Shown in pieces: positions 11,567 through 23,503 of a DNA stretch of 64,000 nt (within the stretch, counting starts at the first letter, position 1; each line of letters starts with the position of its first letter). The position numbers were made by a program, and so were the translations under genes. The notes under the pieces were generated by a model. That model worked only from the letters and a program-made list of their open reading frames with translations, was not told the origin of the DNA and did not search any database. Origin of the DNA: Tragulus kanchil (Eukaryota > Chordata > Mammalia > Artiodactyla > Tragulidae); contig JAIOJX010000027.1 of NCBI GenBank assembly GCA_022376925.1, positions 19,361,471-19,425,470 on the forward strand, in the 5' to 3' direction.

Positions 11567-13808
11567 GCTCCAGACACAGACTCAGTCCCCAAGCCCCTGC
11601 TCCCACAAACGAAGGCAGAGGCAGGAGTCAGCTCAATTCTACTCCATTCTTCTCTCAGCAGGAGTTCTGAATGGATCTCAACACATCATGTTCTCAGGAC
11701 CTCCCTTTCCACATGATAGTTCCTTCCCTAAAGAAAAACCGTCTTTCTACTTAAATCAAGGCCATTCGCCACAACGATTAAAATCCATTGATTTAATTTC
11801 AAAGATTCTGCTCCATAACCAGTTTTAAACATCCCATAAACACATACATCATTTGACTGTGAAATCTTTCAAACCAAACCTGCTTGTCTCCTGGTTGTAT
11901 ATTCTTCCAACAATCCCATACCCACTAACTCCTCTCCAACACTATAAGCCGGAAATACTAATATCCTACAAGCATGGTTTTCAAAGTCAGTTCTTCTGAC
12001 AGACCCCATGGCTTATTTGTTTTTTTTGTACAAGCATAAGAAAATTTACTGGGGAAGTTTTCAGTTATTATTTCTTCAAATAAGTTCTCTGGCACTCTGT
12101 CTTCTCCATAGGGTGGATATTGTTCCAGAGGTCTCTCATATTACCCTCAAGTAAAAACCTCTTTTTTCTGTTCAACATAACTGATTTCCTTGTTTTTAGT
12201 GTGAATGGCTTTACACAGGGCACATGCTCTTTTGCCCCAGATTGCCTGTTTCACCTCAGACATGTAGCTGGTATGATCTGATCATTTGTCCTAAAGTGAT
12301 TTGAGTACCTGACTTATGACCCAGAACATTTTTCTGCAAAGTTATATTATGGACTGTTTAGTGATAATCCACTTAATAAGGACGATGAAGTTAAGGATTT
12401 CAGGGTCTGCCAAGAGCATCTTTTTTGGCCATCCAAAGCTGGCCCTCCTTTTGCCTGGGCAAAGGAAGCTAGATTTCCACCCGCCCCATGACATCCCTCC
12501 TTCCATCTACTATCTAGCCCAAGTTTGATCTGTGCCTTTATTTGAGATTTAAGTAAAACTGGGTTGAGGTTTTTTAAAAATCCTCTGATCTTCCAGCTCC
12601 CTTAGGGGTGGCGCACTTTGCCTGTGTTGTCATTTAGTAACTGAGTTGTGTCCAACTCTTTGTGACGCCATGGACTGTAGCCTTCCATCTAGCTCCAGAC
12701 ACAGACTCAGTCCCCAAGCCCCTGCTCCCACAAACGAAGGCAGAGGCAGGAGTCAGCTCAATTCTACTCCATTCTTCTCTCAGCAGGAGTTCTGAATGGA
12801 TCTCAACACATCCTGTTCTCAGGACCTCCCTTTCCACATGATAGTTCCTTCCCTAAAGAAAAACCGTCTTTCTACTTAAATCAAGGCCATTCGCCACAAC
12901 GATTAAAATCCATTGATTTAATTTCAAAGATTCTGCTCCATAACCAGTTTTAAACATCCCATAAACACATACATCATTTGACTGTGAAATCTTTCAAACC
13001 AAACCTGCTTGTCTCCTGGTTGTATATTCTTCCAACAATCCCATACCCACTAACTCCTCTCCAACACTATAAGCCGGAAATACTAATATCCTACAAGCAT
13101 GGTTTTCAAAGTCAGTTCTTCTGACAGACCCCATGGCTTATTTGTTTTTATTGTACAAGCATAAGAAAATATACTGGGGAAGTTTTCAGTTATTATTTCT
13201 TCAAATAAGTTCTCTGGCACTCTGTCTTCTCCATAGGGTGGATATTGTTCCAGAGGTCTCTCATATTACCCTCAAGTAAAAACCTCTTTTTTCTGTTCAA
13301 CATAACTGATTTCCTTGTTTTTAGTGTGAATGGCTTTACACAGGGCACATGCTCTTTTGCCCCAGATTGCCTGTTTCACCTCAGACATGTAGCTGGTATG
13401 ATCTGATCATTTGTCCTAAAGTGATTTGAGTACCTGACTTATGACCCAGAACATTTTTCTGCAAAGTTATATTATGGACTGTTTAGTGATAATCCACTTA
13501 ATAAGGACGATGAAGTTAAGGATTTCAGGGTCTGCCAAGAGCATCTTTTTTGGCCATCCAAAGCTGGCCCTCCTTTTGCCTGGGCAAAGGAAGCTAGATT
13601 TCCACCCGCCCCATGACATCCCTCCTTCCATCTACTATCTAGCCCAAGTTTGATCTGTGCCTTTATTTGAGATTTAAGTAAAACTGGGTTGAGGTTTTTT
13701 AAAAATCCTCTGATCTTCCAGCTCCCTTAGGGGTGGCGCACTTTGCCTGTGTTGTCATTTAGTAACTGAGTTGTGTCCAACTCTTTGTGACGCCATGGAC
13801 TGTAGCCT
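11567..13808 (+). repeat. Direct tandem duplication 3 (unit about 1.12 kb)
   Basis: Copy A is 11567-12683, copy B 12692-13808, period 1125, with 8 bases of filler. Differences are few: catcatg at 11686 against catcctg, and two T/A changes around 12020 and 12050. The right border of copy A falls inside a Bov-tA SINE, so copy A ends with a SINE cut after its first about 58 bases while copy B reads on into the whole element. Confidence 0.95.
12626..12683 (-). mobile_element. Bov-tA SINE cut by duplication join
   Basis: Only the inverted tail (gttgtgtccaactctttgtg, atggactgtagcc) is present. The sequence breaks at the join with copy B. The same bases occur in the complete element at 13751. Confidence 0.88.
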
Positions 13809-13968
13809 GTCAGACTCCTCTATCCGTGGGACTTCCCAGGCAAGAATACTGGAGTGGGTTGCCACGTCCTCCTCCAGGGGATCTTCCACACCCCGGGACT
13901 GAACCTGTTCTCTTACATCTCCTGCACTGGCAAGTGGGTTCTTTACCACTGCGCCACCTGAGAAGCCC
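13751..13968 (-). mobile_element. Bov-tA SINE
   Basis: Full-length minus-strand element from the inverted tail (gttgtgtccaactctttgtg) through caggcaagaatactggagtg to the inverted head (actgcgccacctgagaagcc). Good match to the family. Confidence 0.93.
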
Positions 13969-14373
13969 ATAATCTATGGTAGATTTGAACAAAGTGAAGA
14001 CTCTTCTCTGAGTTTACCTGATAGAGGAAAGAGGTGCAATGATTACTGGCCCAAAGACGATCAAGAGATTCACTCTGGACTCAAACTCAGAAAGGAATGG
14101 AGTAGAACTGAGCTGATTCACACCTCTGTCTTGGTTTGTGGGGGAGGCGGGGGGGAGGAGGTTTGGGGACGGGAAAAGGCAGGACACCCCATCACACTGC
14201 AGCAGGTGGCAGAAGAAAAAGATGGAGCATTTCCCAAGACAGAAACCATCTCTCATGTCCCATTTTCATTAACTACCTGTGCATCTTAGTCCAAAATTAA
14301 CAATACAGTTGAAACTATAACAAGAGAGTTAAACTAAGTTGAGAAAATGGAAACAAAAAACCTGGGCTATGAT

Positions 14374-14999
14374 GGGCTTCTTTCACTTAGCATAATATTT
14401 TCCAAATTAATCTATGCTGTATCATGTACCAGTGCCTCGCTCCCGTTATGGCTGAATACCATTCCACTGTAGGAGTATACAACACTCACAGGAGATGGAC
14501 ATTGCCTTGTTTCCACCTTTGGGTTGTAAAGAGTAACGCTGTTAATAAACATGCATGTATAGGTTTTTGTGTGAACATGTTTTCATTTTCTTGGGCAGAT
14601 ACCTAGGGGTAAAACTTCCATATCGTATGGTAGCTTTACATTTATCTTGTTGAGAAACTACCAGGCCATTTTCCAAAGTGGCTGCTCTATTCTGCATTCC
14701 CACCACCAGCAGATGAGTTCCAATTTCTCTACTTCTTCGCCCATACTGGCTACTATCTACCTTTTGATTATGGCAAGCCCAATGAGTAGAAAGTGCATTT
14801 AAGCTTTTGTGGTTTTAATTTTCCCTACTTACTAGAGATGTTGAGCATCTTTTTTCCCAATCTGGGTATCAGCATATATTTTTTTGGCAGAAAATATATG
14901 ATTGTTTCCTCATTTTCAACTGGACTGTCTTTCTATTCTTGAGTTGTAAGAGTTTTTTATATAGCTTAGGTACAAATACCTTATCAGATGTAAGATTGC
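14374..14999 (-). mobile_element. L1 fragment (3' ORF2 region)
   Basis: Antisense L1: tatggctgaataccattcca, tatcgtatggtagctttaca, aagtggctgctctattctgc, gatgttgagcatctttttt and accttatcagatgtaagat follow in the order found in inverted L1 elements. The frame is broken. Confidence 0.88.
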
Positions 15000-15481
15000 T
15001 ACCATTCAGGAGGTAAGCTCATTATTAATATTGTCCTATTTTAAAGAACAGAAACAAAAAAGAAAGTCTTCCAGTACCAGATTATAAATACTGCACTATT
15101 TTCTGCAAAAACACAGTTTCATTTTTATGTTAATCAAATATTTTAAGCCCAGGATTTTTTCTTAACTCTCATTAAACCCACCCCCAGCTTTGGCTGATAA
15201 GAAGGTAAGAACACAGAGGCCTCTATGTAGGTGCCTCTACAGAGAGGAACGTCCCATTCGATGGTAACCATTGCAGCTTTTATAAATCATGTTTTACAAA
15301 TTCACATACTAGAATTACATCCCAAAATAAGTCTTGGAAGGCCTCTAAGCAAACCATCTCTCATGTCCCATTTTCATTAACTACCTGTGCATCTTAGTCC
15401 AAAATTAACAATACAGTTGAAACTATAACAAGAGAGTTAAACTAAGTTGAGAAAATGGAAACAAAAAACCTGGGCTATGAT

Positions 15482-16108
15482 GGGCTTCTTTCACTTAGCA
15501 TAATATTTTCCAAATTAATCTATGCTGTATCATGTACCAGTGCCTCGCTCCCGTTATGGCTGAATACCATTCCACTGTAGGAGTATACAACACTCACAGG
15601 AGATGGACATTGCCTTGTTTCCACCTTTGGGTTGTAAAGAGTAACGCTGTTAATAAACATGCATGTATAGGTTTTTGTGTGAACATGTTTTCATTTTTCT
15701 TGGGCAGATACCTAGGGGTAAAACTTCCATATCGTATGGTAGCTTTACATTTATCTTGTTGAGAAACTACCAGGCCATTTTCCAAAGTGGCTGCTCTATT
15801 CTGCATTCCCACCACCAGCAGATGAGTTCCAATTTCTCTACTTCTTCGCCCATACTGGCTACTATCTACCTTTTGATTATGGCAAGCCCAATGAGTAGAA
15901 AGTGCATTTAAGCTTTTGTGGTTTTAATTTTCCCTACTTACTAGAGATGTTGAGCATCTTTTTTCCCAATCTGGGTATCAGCATATATTTTTTTGGCAGA
16001 AAATATATGATTGTTTCCTCATTTTCAACTGGACTGTCTTTCTATTCTTGAGTTGTAAGAGTTTTTTATATAGCTTAGGTACAAATACCTTATCAGATGT
16101 AAGATTGC
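15482..16108 (-). mobile_element. L1 fragment, duplicate copy
   Basis: Repeats the L1 fragment at 14374-14999 as part of duplication 4. Not an independent insertion. Confidence 0.88.
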
Positions 16109-18289
16109 TACCATTCAGGAGGTAAGCTCATTATTAATATTGTCCTATTTTAAAGAACAGAAACAAAAAAGAAAGTCTTCCAGTACCAGATTATAAATAC
16201 TGCACTATTTTCTGCAAAAACACAGTTTCATTTTTATGTTAATCAAATATTTTAAGCCCAGGATTTTTTCTTAACTCTCATTAAACCCACCCCCAGCTTT
16301 GGCTGATAAGAAGGTAAGAACACAGAGGCCTCTATGTAGGTGCCTCTACAGAGAGGAACGTCCCATTCGATGGTAACCATTGCAGCTTTTATAAATCATG
16401 TTTTACAAATTCACATACTAGAATTACATCCCAAAATAAGTCTTGGAAGGCCTCTGGCTACATGTTGTAACCATTAAAATGATGTTCTGGGCTGCAGAAA
16501 GTGTGTTGGAGACACCCTCTCGCGACTAGATAGTCCAAGTCTCATATGACTTACCAGTAAGCTGGTTCCCAAGAAGAAATACACAAACACAGAAGCCCTG
16601 GGAACCCGGCTCATTGGAACAAGCCATTTTCTTGTTGGGCCAAAGTTTCCACTGTGTGCTGAATGGTAAAGTTTAATTCACTGGTCACTGCTGTGAACAC
16701 CGGAAGACTGCATTTCTGAGAACCCCCTTCTGCTCGGACCATTCTAGCCCGGTGCCTCGCTCTGGGCTCAGCCCCTGAAGACAGCAGCCCGTGCGGTAGC
16801 TCCCGGAGTTCTCCTCTGCCAGGCTGGGCCGTGAGCCTTGCTTAGAAAGACCTGGGAAACATTAGCTTGCTTCTGGTCTGGCCATAATGAAAATAAATGA
16901 GGGCTTCAATTTAAAGTCGTTACTAAAAATTTGTTCTTTCCTCCATTCTAATTCTGAGACCCACTTGCAGCTAATTAGAATGGTTCCCAGCGTGATCTCC
17001 CAGCACACTGCTAGTGTAAACACCGACCATCTGAGTTTCATTACAATAAAGAAATCAAATAAACAGTGGACCAGAAAACAGTAGTTTGGGCACGGCTCAT
17101 TACGGCACTGCGCAGTTAACATTCCGCACTCGGGAAGGAAAAGGGGCATCGGGGAGCGTGGCGGATGCCCAGTGTTTCCTCAAACTGATTTTTTTTTTTC
17201 CTATTATCAGATGTAAGATTGCTACCATTCAGGAGGTAAGCTCATTATTAATATTGTCCTATTTTAAAGAACAGAAACAAAAAAGAAAGTCTTCCAGTAC
17301 CAGATTATAAATACTGCACTATTTTCTGCAAAAACACAGTTTCATTTTTATGTTAATCAAATATTTTAAGCCCAGGATTTTTTCTTAACTCTCATTAAAC
17401 CCACCCCCAGCTTTGGCTGATAAGAAGGTAAGAACACAGAGGCCTCTATGTAGGTGCCTCTACAGAGAGGAACGTCCCATTCGATGGTAACCATTGCAGC
17501 TTTTATAAATCATGTTTTACAAATTCACATACTAGAATTACATCCCAAAATAAGTCTTGGAAGGCCTCTGGCTACATGTTGTAACCATTAAAATGATGTT
17601 CTGGGCTGCAGAAAGTGTGTTGGAGACACCCTCTCGCGACTAGATAGTCCAAGTCTCATATGACTTACCAGTAAGCTGGTTCCCAAGAAGAAATACACAA
17701 ACACAGAAGCCCTGGGAACCCGGCTCATTGGAACAAGCCATTTTCTTGTTGGGCCAAAGTTTCCACTGTGTGCTGAATGGTAAAGTTTAATTCACTGGTC
17801 ACTGCTGTGAACACCGGAAGACTGCATTTCTGAGAACCCCCTTCTGCTCGGACCATTCTAGCCCGGTGCCTCGCTCTGGGCTCAGCCCCTGAAGACAGCA
17901 GCCCGTGCGGTAGCTCCCGGAGTTCTCCTCTGCCAGGCTGGGCCGTGAGCCTTGCTTAGAAAGACCTGGGAAACATTAGCTTGCTTCTGGTCTGGCCATA
18001 ATGAAAATAAATGAGGGCTTCAATTTAAAGTCGTTACTAAAAATTTGTTCTTTCCTCCATTCTAATTCTGAGACCCACTTGCAGCTAATTAGAATGGTTC
18101 CCAGCGTGATCTCCCAGCACACTGCTAGTGTAAACACCGACCATCTGAGTTTCATTACAATAAAGAAATCAAATAAACAGTGGACCAGAAAACAGTAGTT
18201 TGGGCACGGCTCATTACGGCACTGCGCAGTTAACATTCCGCACTCGGGAAGGAAAAGGGGGCATCGGGGAGCGTGGCGGATGCCCAGTG
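16090..18289 (+). repeat. Direct tandem duplication 5 (unit about 1.09 kb)
   Basis: Copy A is 16090-17174 and copy B 17204-18289, period 1114-1115, with 29 bases of filler that include a T run at 17190. One extra G in a G run of copy B (near 18258) is the difference seen. It is chained to duplication 4: about 365 bases occur three times (from 14981, 16090 and 17204). Confidence 0.95.
16860..17174. other. Unique block, candidate conserved noncoding element
   Basis: No repeat recognised. It combines AT-rich motifs such as gcagctaattagaatggttc with intact CpGs (ttacggcactgcgcagttaa). That suggests constraint but does not prove it. The same block recurs at 17974-18289 through duplication 5. Confidence 0.25.
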
Positions 18290-19250
18290 CTTTGCATTCT
18301 TATTAACAGCGGCGTTAGTGGAACCAGGGATTATTTCTTACTGTTAAAACTTTCTGGAGAGAGAAGAGGGACTTCTTTTCTGTTTTAATGAAAATACAAA
18401 AGAAGTGCTCTCTGAACCTCGCTGTAAACAGAGAGAAAAGGTAATTATTTTCTTTGGACGATGCTCTGCTTCTCCAGTTCCTCATAGGATATACTGTTTA
18501 CAATTTAAATAAGAAAAAAGGAAAGGAAAGAGAGAGGAACAGTGTCCATTAATCTGCTTAAAATTTTTATGATTTGTCCTAGGTACGAACGAACCTCGGC
18601 CAGCGGAGGTTGGACGTGACTCTGTGCTTCCTAATACCTCGCGTATTAAAAAAGAAAGTAAGTAAACACATAAAGAAGTAAGTAAAGGAGCCACTCCTGC
18701 ACTGAGCTGCTTTACTGTTCTCATTACCATCAACTGCTATCTAGAAAACTCACATGAACAAAGAAGCCCTTTAATGGTTCCACGGCCCTGCTGAGCATCT
18801 CCCTGGAATCATTCAAAGGAAAAGTAGAATCCAAGCATTTGTCTCTAAAGTTTAACCCCATTCTTAAGTGACTGTAAAAGTCTCAAGACATTTACTAAAC
18901 CTAGTTCACAAACTCAACAAGGGTATGAGCTCAGCTGCAGAATATTCTATGAAGAGCACCTTAAGGGGCTCCTGTACCTCCTGAGATCGTAACTGTGTGT
19001 CTATGAGGGTCAGAATTCCTACCTGGTCCCTGCCTCAGGCCCTGGTTTCACCACACACGGCAGAGGTCATCTGGCCCTCAGTGATCACACAGCTCCAGCC
19101 AAGGGAAAGAGCAGGCACGCTCTCTTCCACAGGCCAGGGCTGCGTGTGTAAGTATCCCGTGGCTGGTATTTACTTCGTGGGTTTTTTTTTTTCTTCTTCT
19201 TCTTCTCATTTAAATAGTTACAGAAAAACTATGGCACGTGTGGAGATGTA
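18290..19250. other. Unique noncoding DNA
   Basis: No gene or repeat recognised. The T/CTT-rich tract at about 19183-19206 is a simple repeat. The part 18290-18740 is AT-rich with several retained CpGs. Confidence 0.4.
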
Positions 19251-19364
19251 TTCCTGGTGCCGAAGTGGTAAACAATCTATCTACCATGCGGGAGACCTCA
19301 GTTCGATTCCTGGATTAGGAAGATCCCCTGGAGAAAGCATTGACTACCCAACTCCAGTATTCTT
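19251..19364 (+). mobile_element. Bov-tA SINE, head monomer
   Basis: tRNA-like head (ccgaagtggtaaacaatcta, ttcgattcctggattaggaa) and body to actccagtattctt, then it stops and a second head begins. It is either a partial element or the first unit of a head-to-tail pair. Confidence 0.85.
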
Positions 19365-19365
19365 A

Positions 19366-19842
19366 GGCTTCCCTGGTGGCTCAGATAGTAAAGCATCTGC
19401 TCACAGTGCAGGAGACCTGGGTTCAATCCCTGGGTTAGGAAGATCCCCTGGAGAAGGGAATGACTACCTATTCCAGTATTCTTTTTTAAAAAAATCTAGT
19501 TTATTTATTTATTTATTTTCATCCACCTTTATTCTTTAGACTGTGTGGGCCTCCCATTGCAGTGGCCTCTCACTGCAGAGCACTGGCTCTGGGCGCATGC
19601 GCTCCAGAGCACTGGCTCATAATTGGACACACCAGTCCTGACGCTCCGCAGCAGGTGGGATCTTCCTGGGGCCAGGGATCAAACTGGTACCCCTTGCACT
19701 GCAAGGTGGACTCTCTACACACTGGACCACCAGGGAAGCCCCCACTCCAGTATTCTTGTCTAGAGAATCCCACAGAGGGGCCTGGAGGGCTACAGTACAG
19801 AAGGTCATAACAATTCAGATACACTTGAGCGACTGATACACA
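19366..19842 (+). mobile_element. Bov-tA SINE split by another SINE
   Basis: The left part (19366-19483) runs from ggcttccctggtggctcaga to tccagtattctt. The right part (19746-19842) restarts at tccagtattctt and continues through the tail to cttgagcgactgatac. The 12 bases tccagtattctt are present on both sides as the target duplication of the inserted CHR-type SINE. The right end runs into an (AC)n tract. Confidence 0.9.
19484..19743 (-). mobile_element. CHR-type SINE inserted in a Bov-tA SINE
   Basis: Minus-strand element with its A-rich tail at the left (seen as ttatttatttatttattttc) and its head at the right (inverse of ggcttccctggtggtccag). It lies between the two tccagtattctt repeats, so it inserted after the Bov-tA. 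Confidence 0.9.
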
Positions 19843-19859
19843 CACACACACACACACAC
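19837..19859 (+). repeat. (AC)n microsatellite
   Basis: About eleven perfect AC units grown from the end of the Bov-tA SINE. Confidence 0.95.
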
Positions 19860-20887
19860 GGTTCTAGGCTAACGTTAAAATAAGCCTAAAATAGCCCCTT
19901 TATATTCTACTAAGATCATTCTTAAGAGCTGATGCATGAGGAGACCCAAAGCAAGATCCTCAATCAGATGAACCAATAATTTTTAAAAAGTCACAAAAAA
20001 ATGCAAATTCTATCAAGGCAGACCATGTTAGACAAAAAGAGCTAAATCAATGTAACTAAGAGCTGAAACGTAGGCTTTACCCTTGAGGTCCGTTTGCAAT
20101 CTGTGGAAGGAAACAGTCACTCATCCCTGGGAGGCAGGAGGCGCGGGGAGAGAAACAGGGAGGCATGTGTCTGCAGCAGCGGTCTTGGTGAGGAACACAC
20201 CCACAAAGTCTGCCATTGTTTTGGAATCGTCTATCATCTCCATGTTGAAAGAAAATTAAAGTCAAGGAAAATTAAAGTATCAATACATGTCCAGAGAGAT
20301 TAAAACCAAAGACAGCAATTTTTAAAATCTGAACACACTGTCACTTCACATTTTTTTTGTTGTTTTTTTTTTTTTTTTTGATCATTTTCTTAACCTGCTT
20401 CACCTCCAAACAATCTACTTTGGTCCAACAGACATACGCTTTCTTTACTTGGACAAATATTTATTCAACATCTGTCTGCTAGATGCCAAATCTACTGACT
20501 GATTTCTCAAGGGGCATTTGTCCACGCTCAGGTACTCCTCTGTACGATGAGATTTAGATGGCATCATGGAGAGGGCTGGCCAGGCCTCGTGGTTTAGGGC
20601 CGTGCCCTCGCCCACAGGCAATGCACGTGCCTCAGTCTTAGAAAGGCAACCATGCTCCTTTGTGTGGTCAAGACATGCTTGTGACAGGGCGTCAGAACTG
20701 ACCAGCCCACTTTGAAGCCACAAGGTTAAAAAATGAAACGTTCAGCAGAGTTGAATGGGGAAAGTATGATCGCTTAGAAATTTCCTTTGCCTCCATATCC
20801 CCTCAAGACTGGAATAATGCTGAAAAATACTCAAAGCATTTCATGAAAGCCAAATGGATGACATTATTTCTCTTACCAATTGTGTCC
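19860..20887. other. Unique noncoding DNA
   Basis: A T tract lies at about 20351-20379. aaatatttattcaacatctg at about 20456 resembles a MIR end but is too short to call. No gene seen. Confidence 0.4.
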
Positions 20888-21040
20888 AGTGTGAGAGGCC
20901 TTTAAGTGCGTTATTTCAGCTTTACAACAGGCTATGGGGTCCTGAGACCTGGACCTGCCTGCTCAGTTTCTCCGAGTTGGGAAGTGAATAAGCCAGAGTT
21001 TGAAATCAGGTTGATCCTGAGGCGAAAACCCATGTTCTTT
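20888..21040 (+). mobile_element. MIR fragment
   Basis: The order of agtgcgttatttcagcttta, caacaggctatggggtcctg and gccagagtttgaaatcaggt matches the MIR core and 3' part (atctcatttaatcctcaca, then gccaggatttgaacccagg). Strongly diverged, as expected of its age. Confidence 0.6.
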
Positions 21041-21249
21041 CTTCCACCTCATGTGGACTGATTTCATCTTTGTGCATTTTGCCACAAACTAGGTTTTAGA
21101 AAATAAACATACCTCATGCATTTTAGAAAATAAATATAATTAAAGGAAACTGAATGATGGAAAGAACACACAGTTCTGAGGTTAAAAAAAAAAAGCCTCG
21201 TTCAAACATGTGTACCCTAACATTAAAGGCTGCACATTAGAGCAAATCT

Positions 21250-21370
21250 TGGAGTAGGAAACGGCAACTCACTCCAGTATTCTTGCCTGAAGAATCCCAT
21301 GGACAGAGAAGCCTGGCGGGCTGCTGTCTTATGGGGTCGGAGATAGTCGGACATGACTGAGTGACTTCAG
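21250..21370 (+). mobile_element. Bov-tA SINE, 5'-truncated
   Basis: Starts in the body (tggagtaggaaacggcaact) and ends in the tail (agtcggacatgactgagtga). The tRNA head is missing. Confidence 0.9.
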
Positions 21371-21556
21371 TGACATTACAGCAAATAAACCAGAAGAACA
21401 ATTGTGTTTAATCTCAGGTAACTAAGTCCTTGACCTCCACAGCTAGGAATTCATTGTTAAGACTCTGGATGGCTTTTCCTCTGTCACATGCAATGCTGGC
21501 AGAGCATGGAGCCCATCAATGATGGGGTACCTAGAATTGTTTTAAAAGACTTTTTT

Positions 21557-21730
21557 TGATGTGGACCATTTTTAAAGTCTTTGTTGAATTTGTTGCAATA
21601 TTGTTTCTGTTTTATGCTTTCCTTTTGGGTGGTAAGGCATGTAGGCCCCTAGTTCCCTGACTGGGGATAGAACCCACACCCCCGACACTGGAAGATAAAA
21701 GTCTTAACCAATGGACCAGTGGGAAAAGCC
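21557..21730 (-). mobile_element. CHR-type SINE
   Basis: Inverse of a tRNA-derived SINE: taaccaatggaccagtggga is the inverted head, ggggatagaacccacacccc the inverted B box, and gttgcaatattgtttctgtt the tail part. More diverged than the other CHR copies here. Confidence 0.75.
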
Positions 21731-23311
21731 AAAGGGTTACCCAGAATTTTAAATAACCTCAAGTAAGCAAAACCTGGCATAAGACTTTTATATGGGAAAC
21801 AAAGGGAATGAAGAACTACCAAGTTATTCTCTTTCTGGGATTATTTATATAAGTTTTCAGATCATTAAGGAAAAATGAAAAGATGATAACACGATAAAAG
21901 GTATATAGAAAGGAAACAGGAAGACATTCTTATCTGTGTGCAATCTCTAAGCAGCTGCCTGAGTTTGGAGGTGATGCCCCTTATACTCTCCACTACTTTA
22001 CATCTGCAAAACTAAGGAGGGTTTGGTCTCTGATTTCCTTTCTAATTCTAATGTTCTCTTAGACAGTGAACCATTAAAAAAGAAAGCACATAGTGCTGTC
22101 CATTATGGTTTTAATGTAGAAATTATTCTTCCTCTGGCAGAAGGAAGTTTTTCTCTCTCTTCAAATCACACATGTATCCTGAAACTCAATTTAATTGTCC
22201 ACAAGTCCTGTCCAGGCAGGAAAGCAACAGATGCTATCAGAAGCTCAAAACACCAAGAGAGAGAGAGTGTGCGTGCGTGCGTGTGTGTGTGCATGTGTGT
22301 GTGTGTCTCTCTCTCGCTCTCCAGGAAAGGCCAAAGATCTGACCTCCGAGAAGCAGCAAAGGTTCCATCCATGGAGCCTGCTGAGACAGCATCTGGAAAT
22401 TCCTCACTCGGGTCAGTGGGCAGACATTCTCCGTTTGCTTTGCTTTTGTTTTATGCCCATGTGGTGTTTGGCATATCAATAATATATTTCAATCTCATCA
22501 TGAAACTCTTTAATGATTTACTTTTCAAACCTCCCAGGCCCCTCTAACCACAGGAAAACCCATTCCTTTTGTTACAAGCTGAAAGGATGACAGTCAAAAC
22601 ACCGACGGCAGCAAAAGCATGCAATGGAACCCTCTGAGGTTCCTACCGTTTGCCCCAGTGGCCGGGGCTGAGCTTTCAATGTCTGGAGAGACACGGGGAA
22701 GGCTGCTGACGTCCTGTGGTAGCCTTTTCTGTAAGTGACACATGTCAAAATGCATGGAGGTTTGTTTTTTTTTTTTTTGCATGATTGGCAGTATTTAAAG
22801 AAAAGTGTTCTGTGAAACAGAATACAGAGACGATGGGTTCCAGAACAATTAACAGTTACTCTCTCCCAATTTCATAGACCTTTTCATACATTCCATATTC
22901 TCCTGTGCCAATCACGTCAAAAATTCACTGAGCCCTACACCATTCACGGTTAGAACTTCTGTGAATGTCTAGGCAGAGGGTCACTGATGCTCTGTCCTGC
23001 TCCACACAGGCTTAGTCAGAACAGTTGTCCCTCGATCAAGAAGACGCTGTGAGCGACAGCAGTCACTCATCCTTCCATGTGCCCCAGTCCAAGCTCCAGG
23101 CATCCTCTTTGTCTTACTCTTTCCATCCACCCACTGGTTCTAGTTAATGTCCACGTCGTCCACTTAGCCAGCTGAAACAGCCCACGTCGATTCACCTCCC
23201 TCTCCACCGCAAGCCCATCCCCAGGGCACTCTCCCATGGAGCCAGGGTCACTTCATATGCTCCAACCCTCTCTCTGGTGTGGCTCTTCCCCCCACAACTG
23301 AAATGGAGTCC
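21731..23311. other. Unique noncoding DNA with one microsatellite
   Basis: A compound repeat (AG)n-(TGCG)n-(TG)n-(TC)n lies at 22255-22323 and generates open frames on both strands that are not genes. A T tract is at 22768-22780. No repeat family or exon recognised in the rest. Confidence 0.45.
22255..22323 (+). repeat. Compound purine/TG/TC microsatellite
   Basis: gagagagagtgtgcgtgcgt followed by gtgtgtgtgtgcatgtgtgt and tctctctctcgctct. Alternating purine-pyrimidine in its middle. Confidence 0.95.
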
Positions 23312-23503
23312 GTGCTCAGGGGTAAAGAATCTGCCTGCCAATGCAGGAGACGCAGGTTTGATCCCTGGGTTGGGGGGATCCCCGGGAGGAAGACGTGCCA
23401 ACCCACTCCAGTATTCCTGCCTAGGAAATCCCAAGGACAAAGAAGCCCAGCCGGCTCTAGTCCACGGGGTCACGGGGAGTTGGACATGACTGAGCGAGCA
23501 CAC
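23312..23503 (+). mobile_element. Bov-tA SINE
   Basis: Head from caggggtaaagaatctgcct, B box gcaggtttgatccctgggtt, body cactccagtattcctgccta and tail gttggacatgactgagcgag. The first few bases of the head are diverged. Confidence 0.92.

Larger units (their letters stand above)
14243..16455 (+). repeat. Direct tandem duplication 4 (unit about 1.11 kb)
   Basis: Copy A is 14243-15346 and copy B 15351-16455, period 1108-1109. The only difference noted is one extra T in a T run (cattttcttgg at 14584, catttttcttgg at 15692). The unit contains most of an L1 fragment. Four bases lie between the copies. Confidence 0.95.

Noticed and set aside
18997..19539. 180-codon plus-strand frame
   Set aside because: Its right half is translated Bov-tA and CHR SINE sequence.
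22023..22547. 174-codon frame
   Set aside because: Crosses the compound microsatellite at 22255-22323, which opens several frames.
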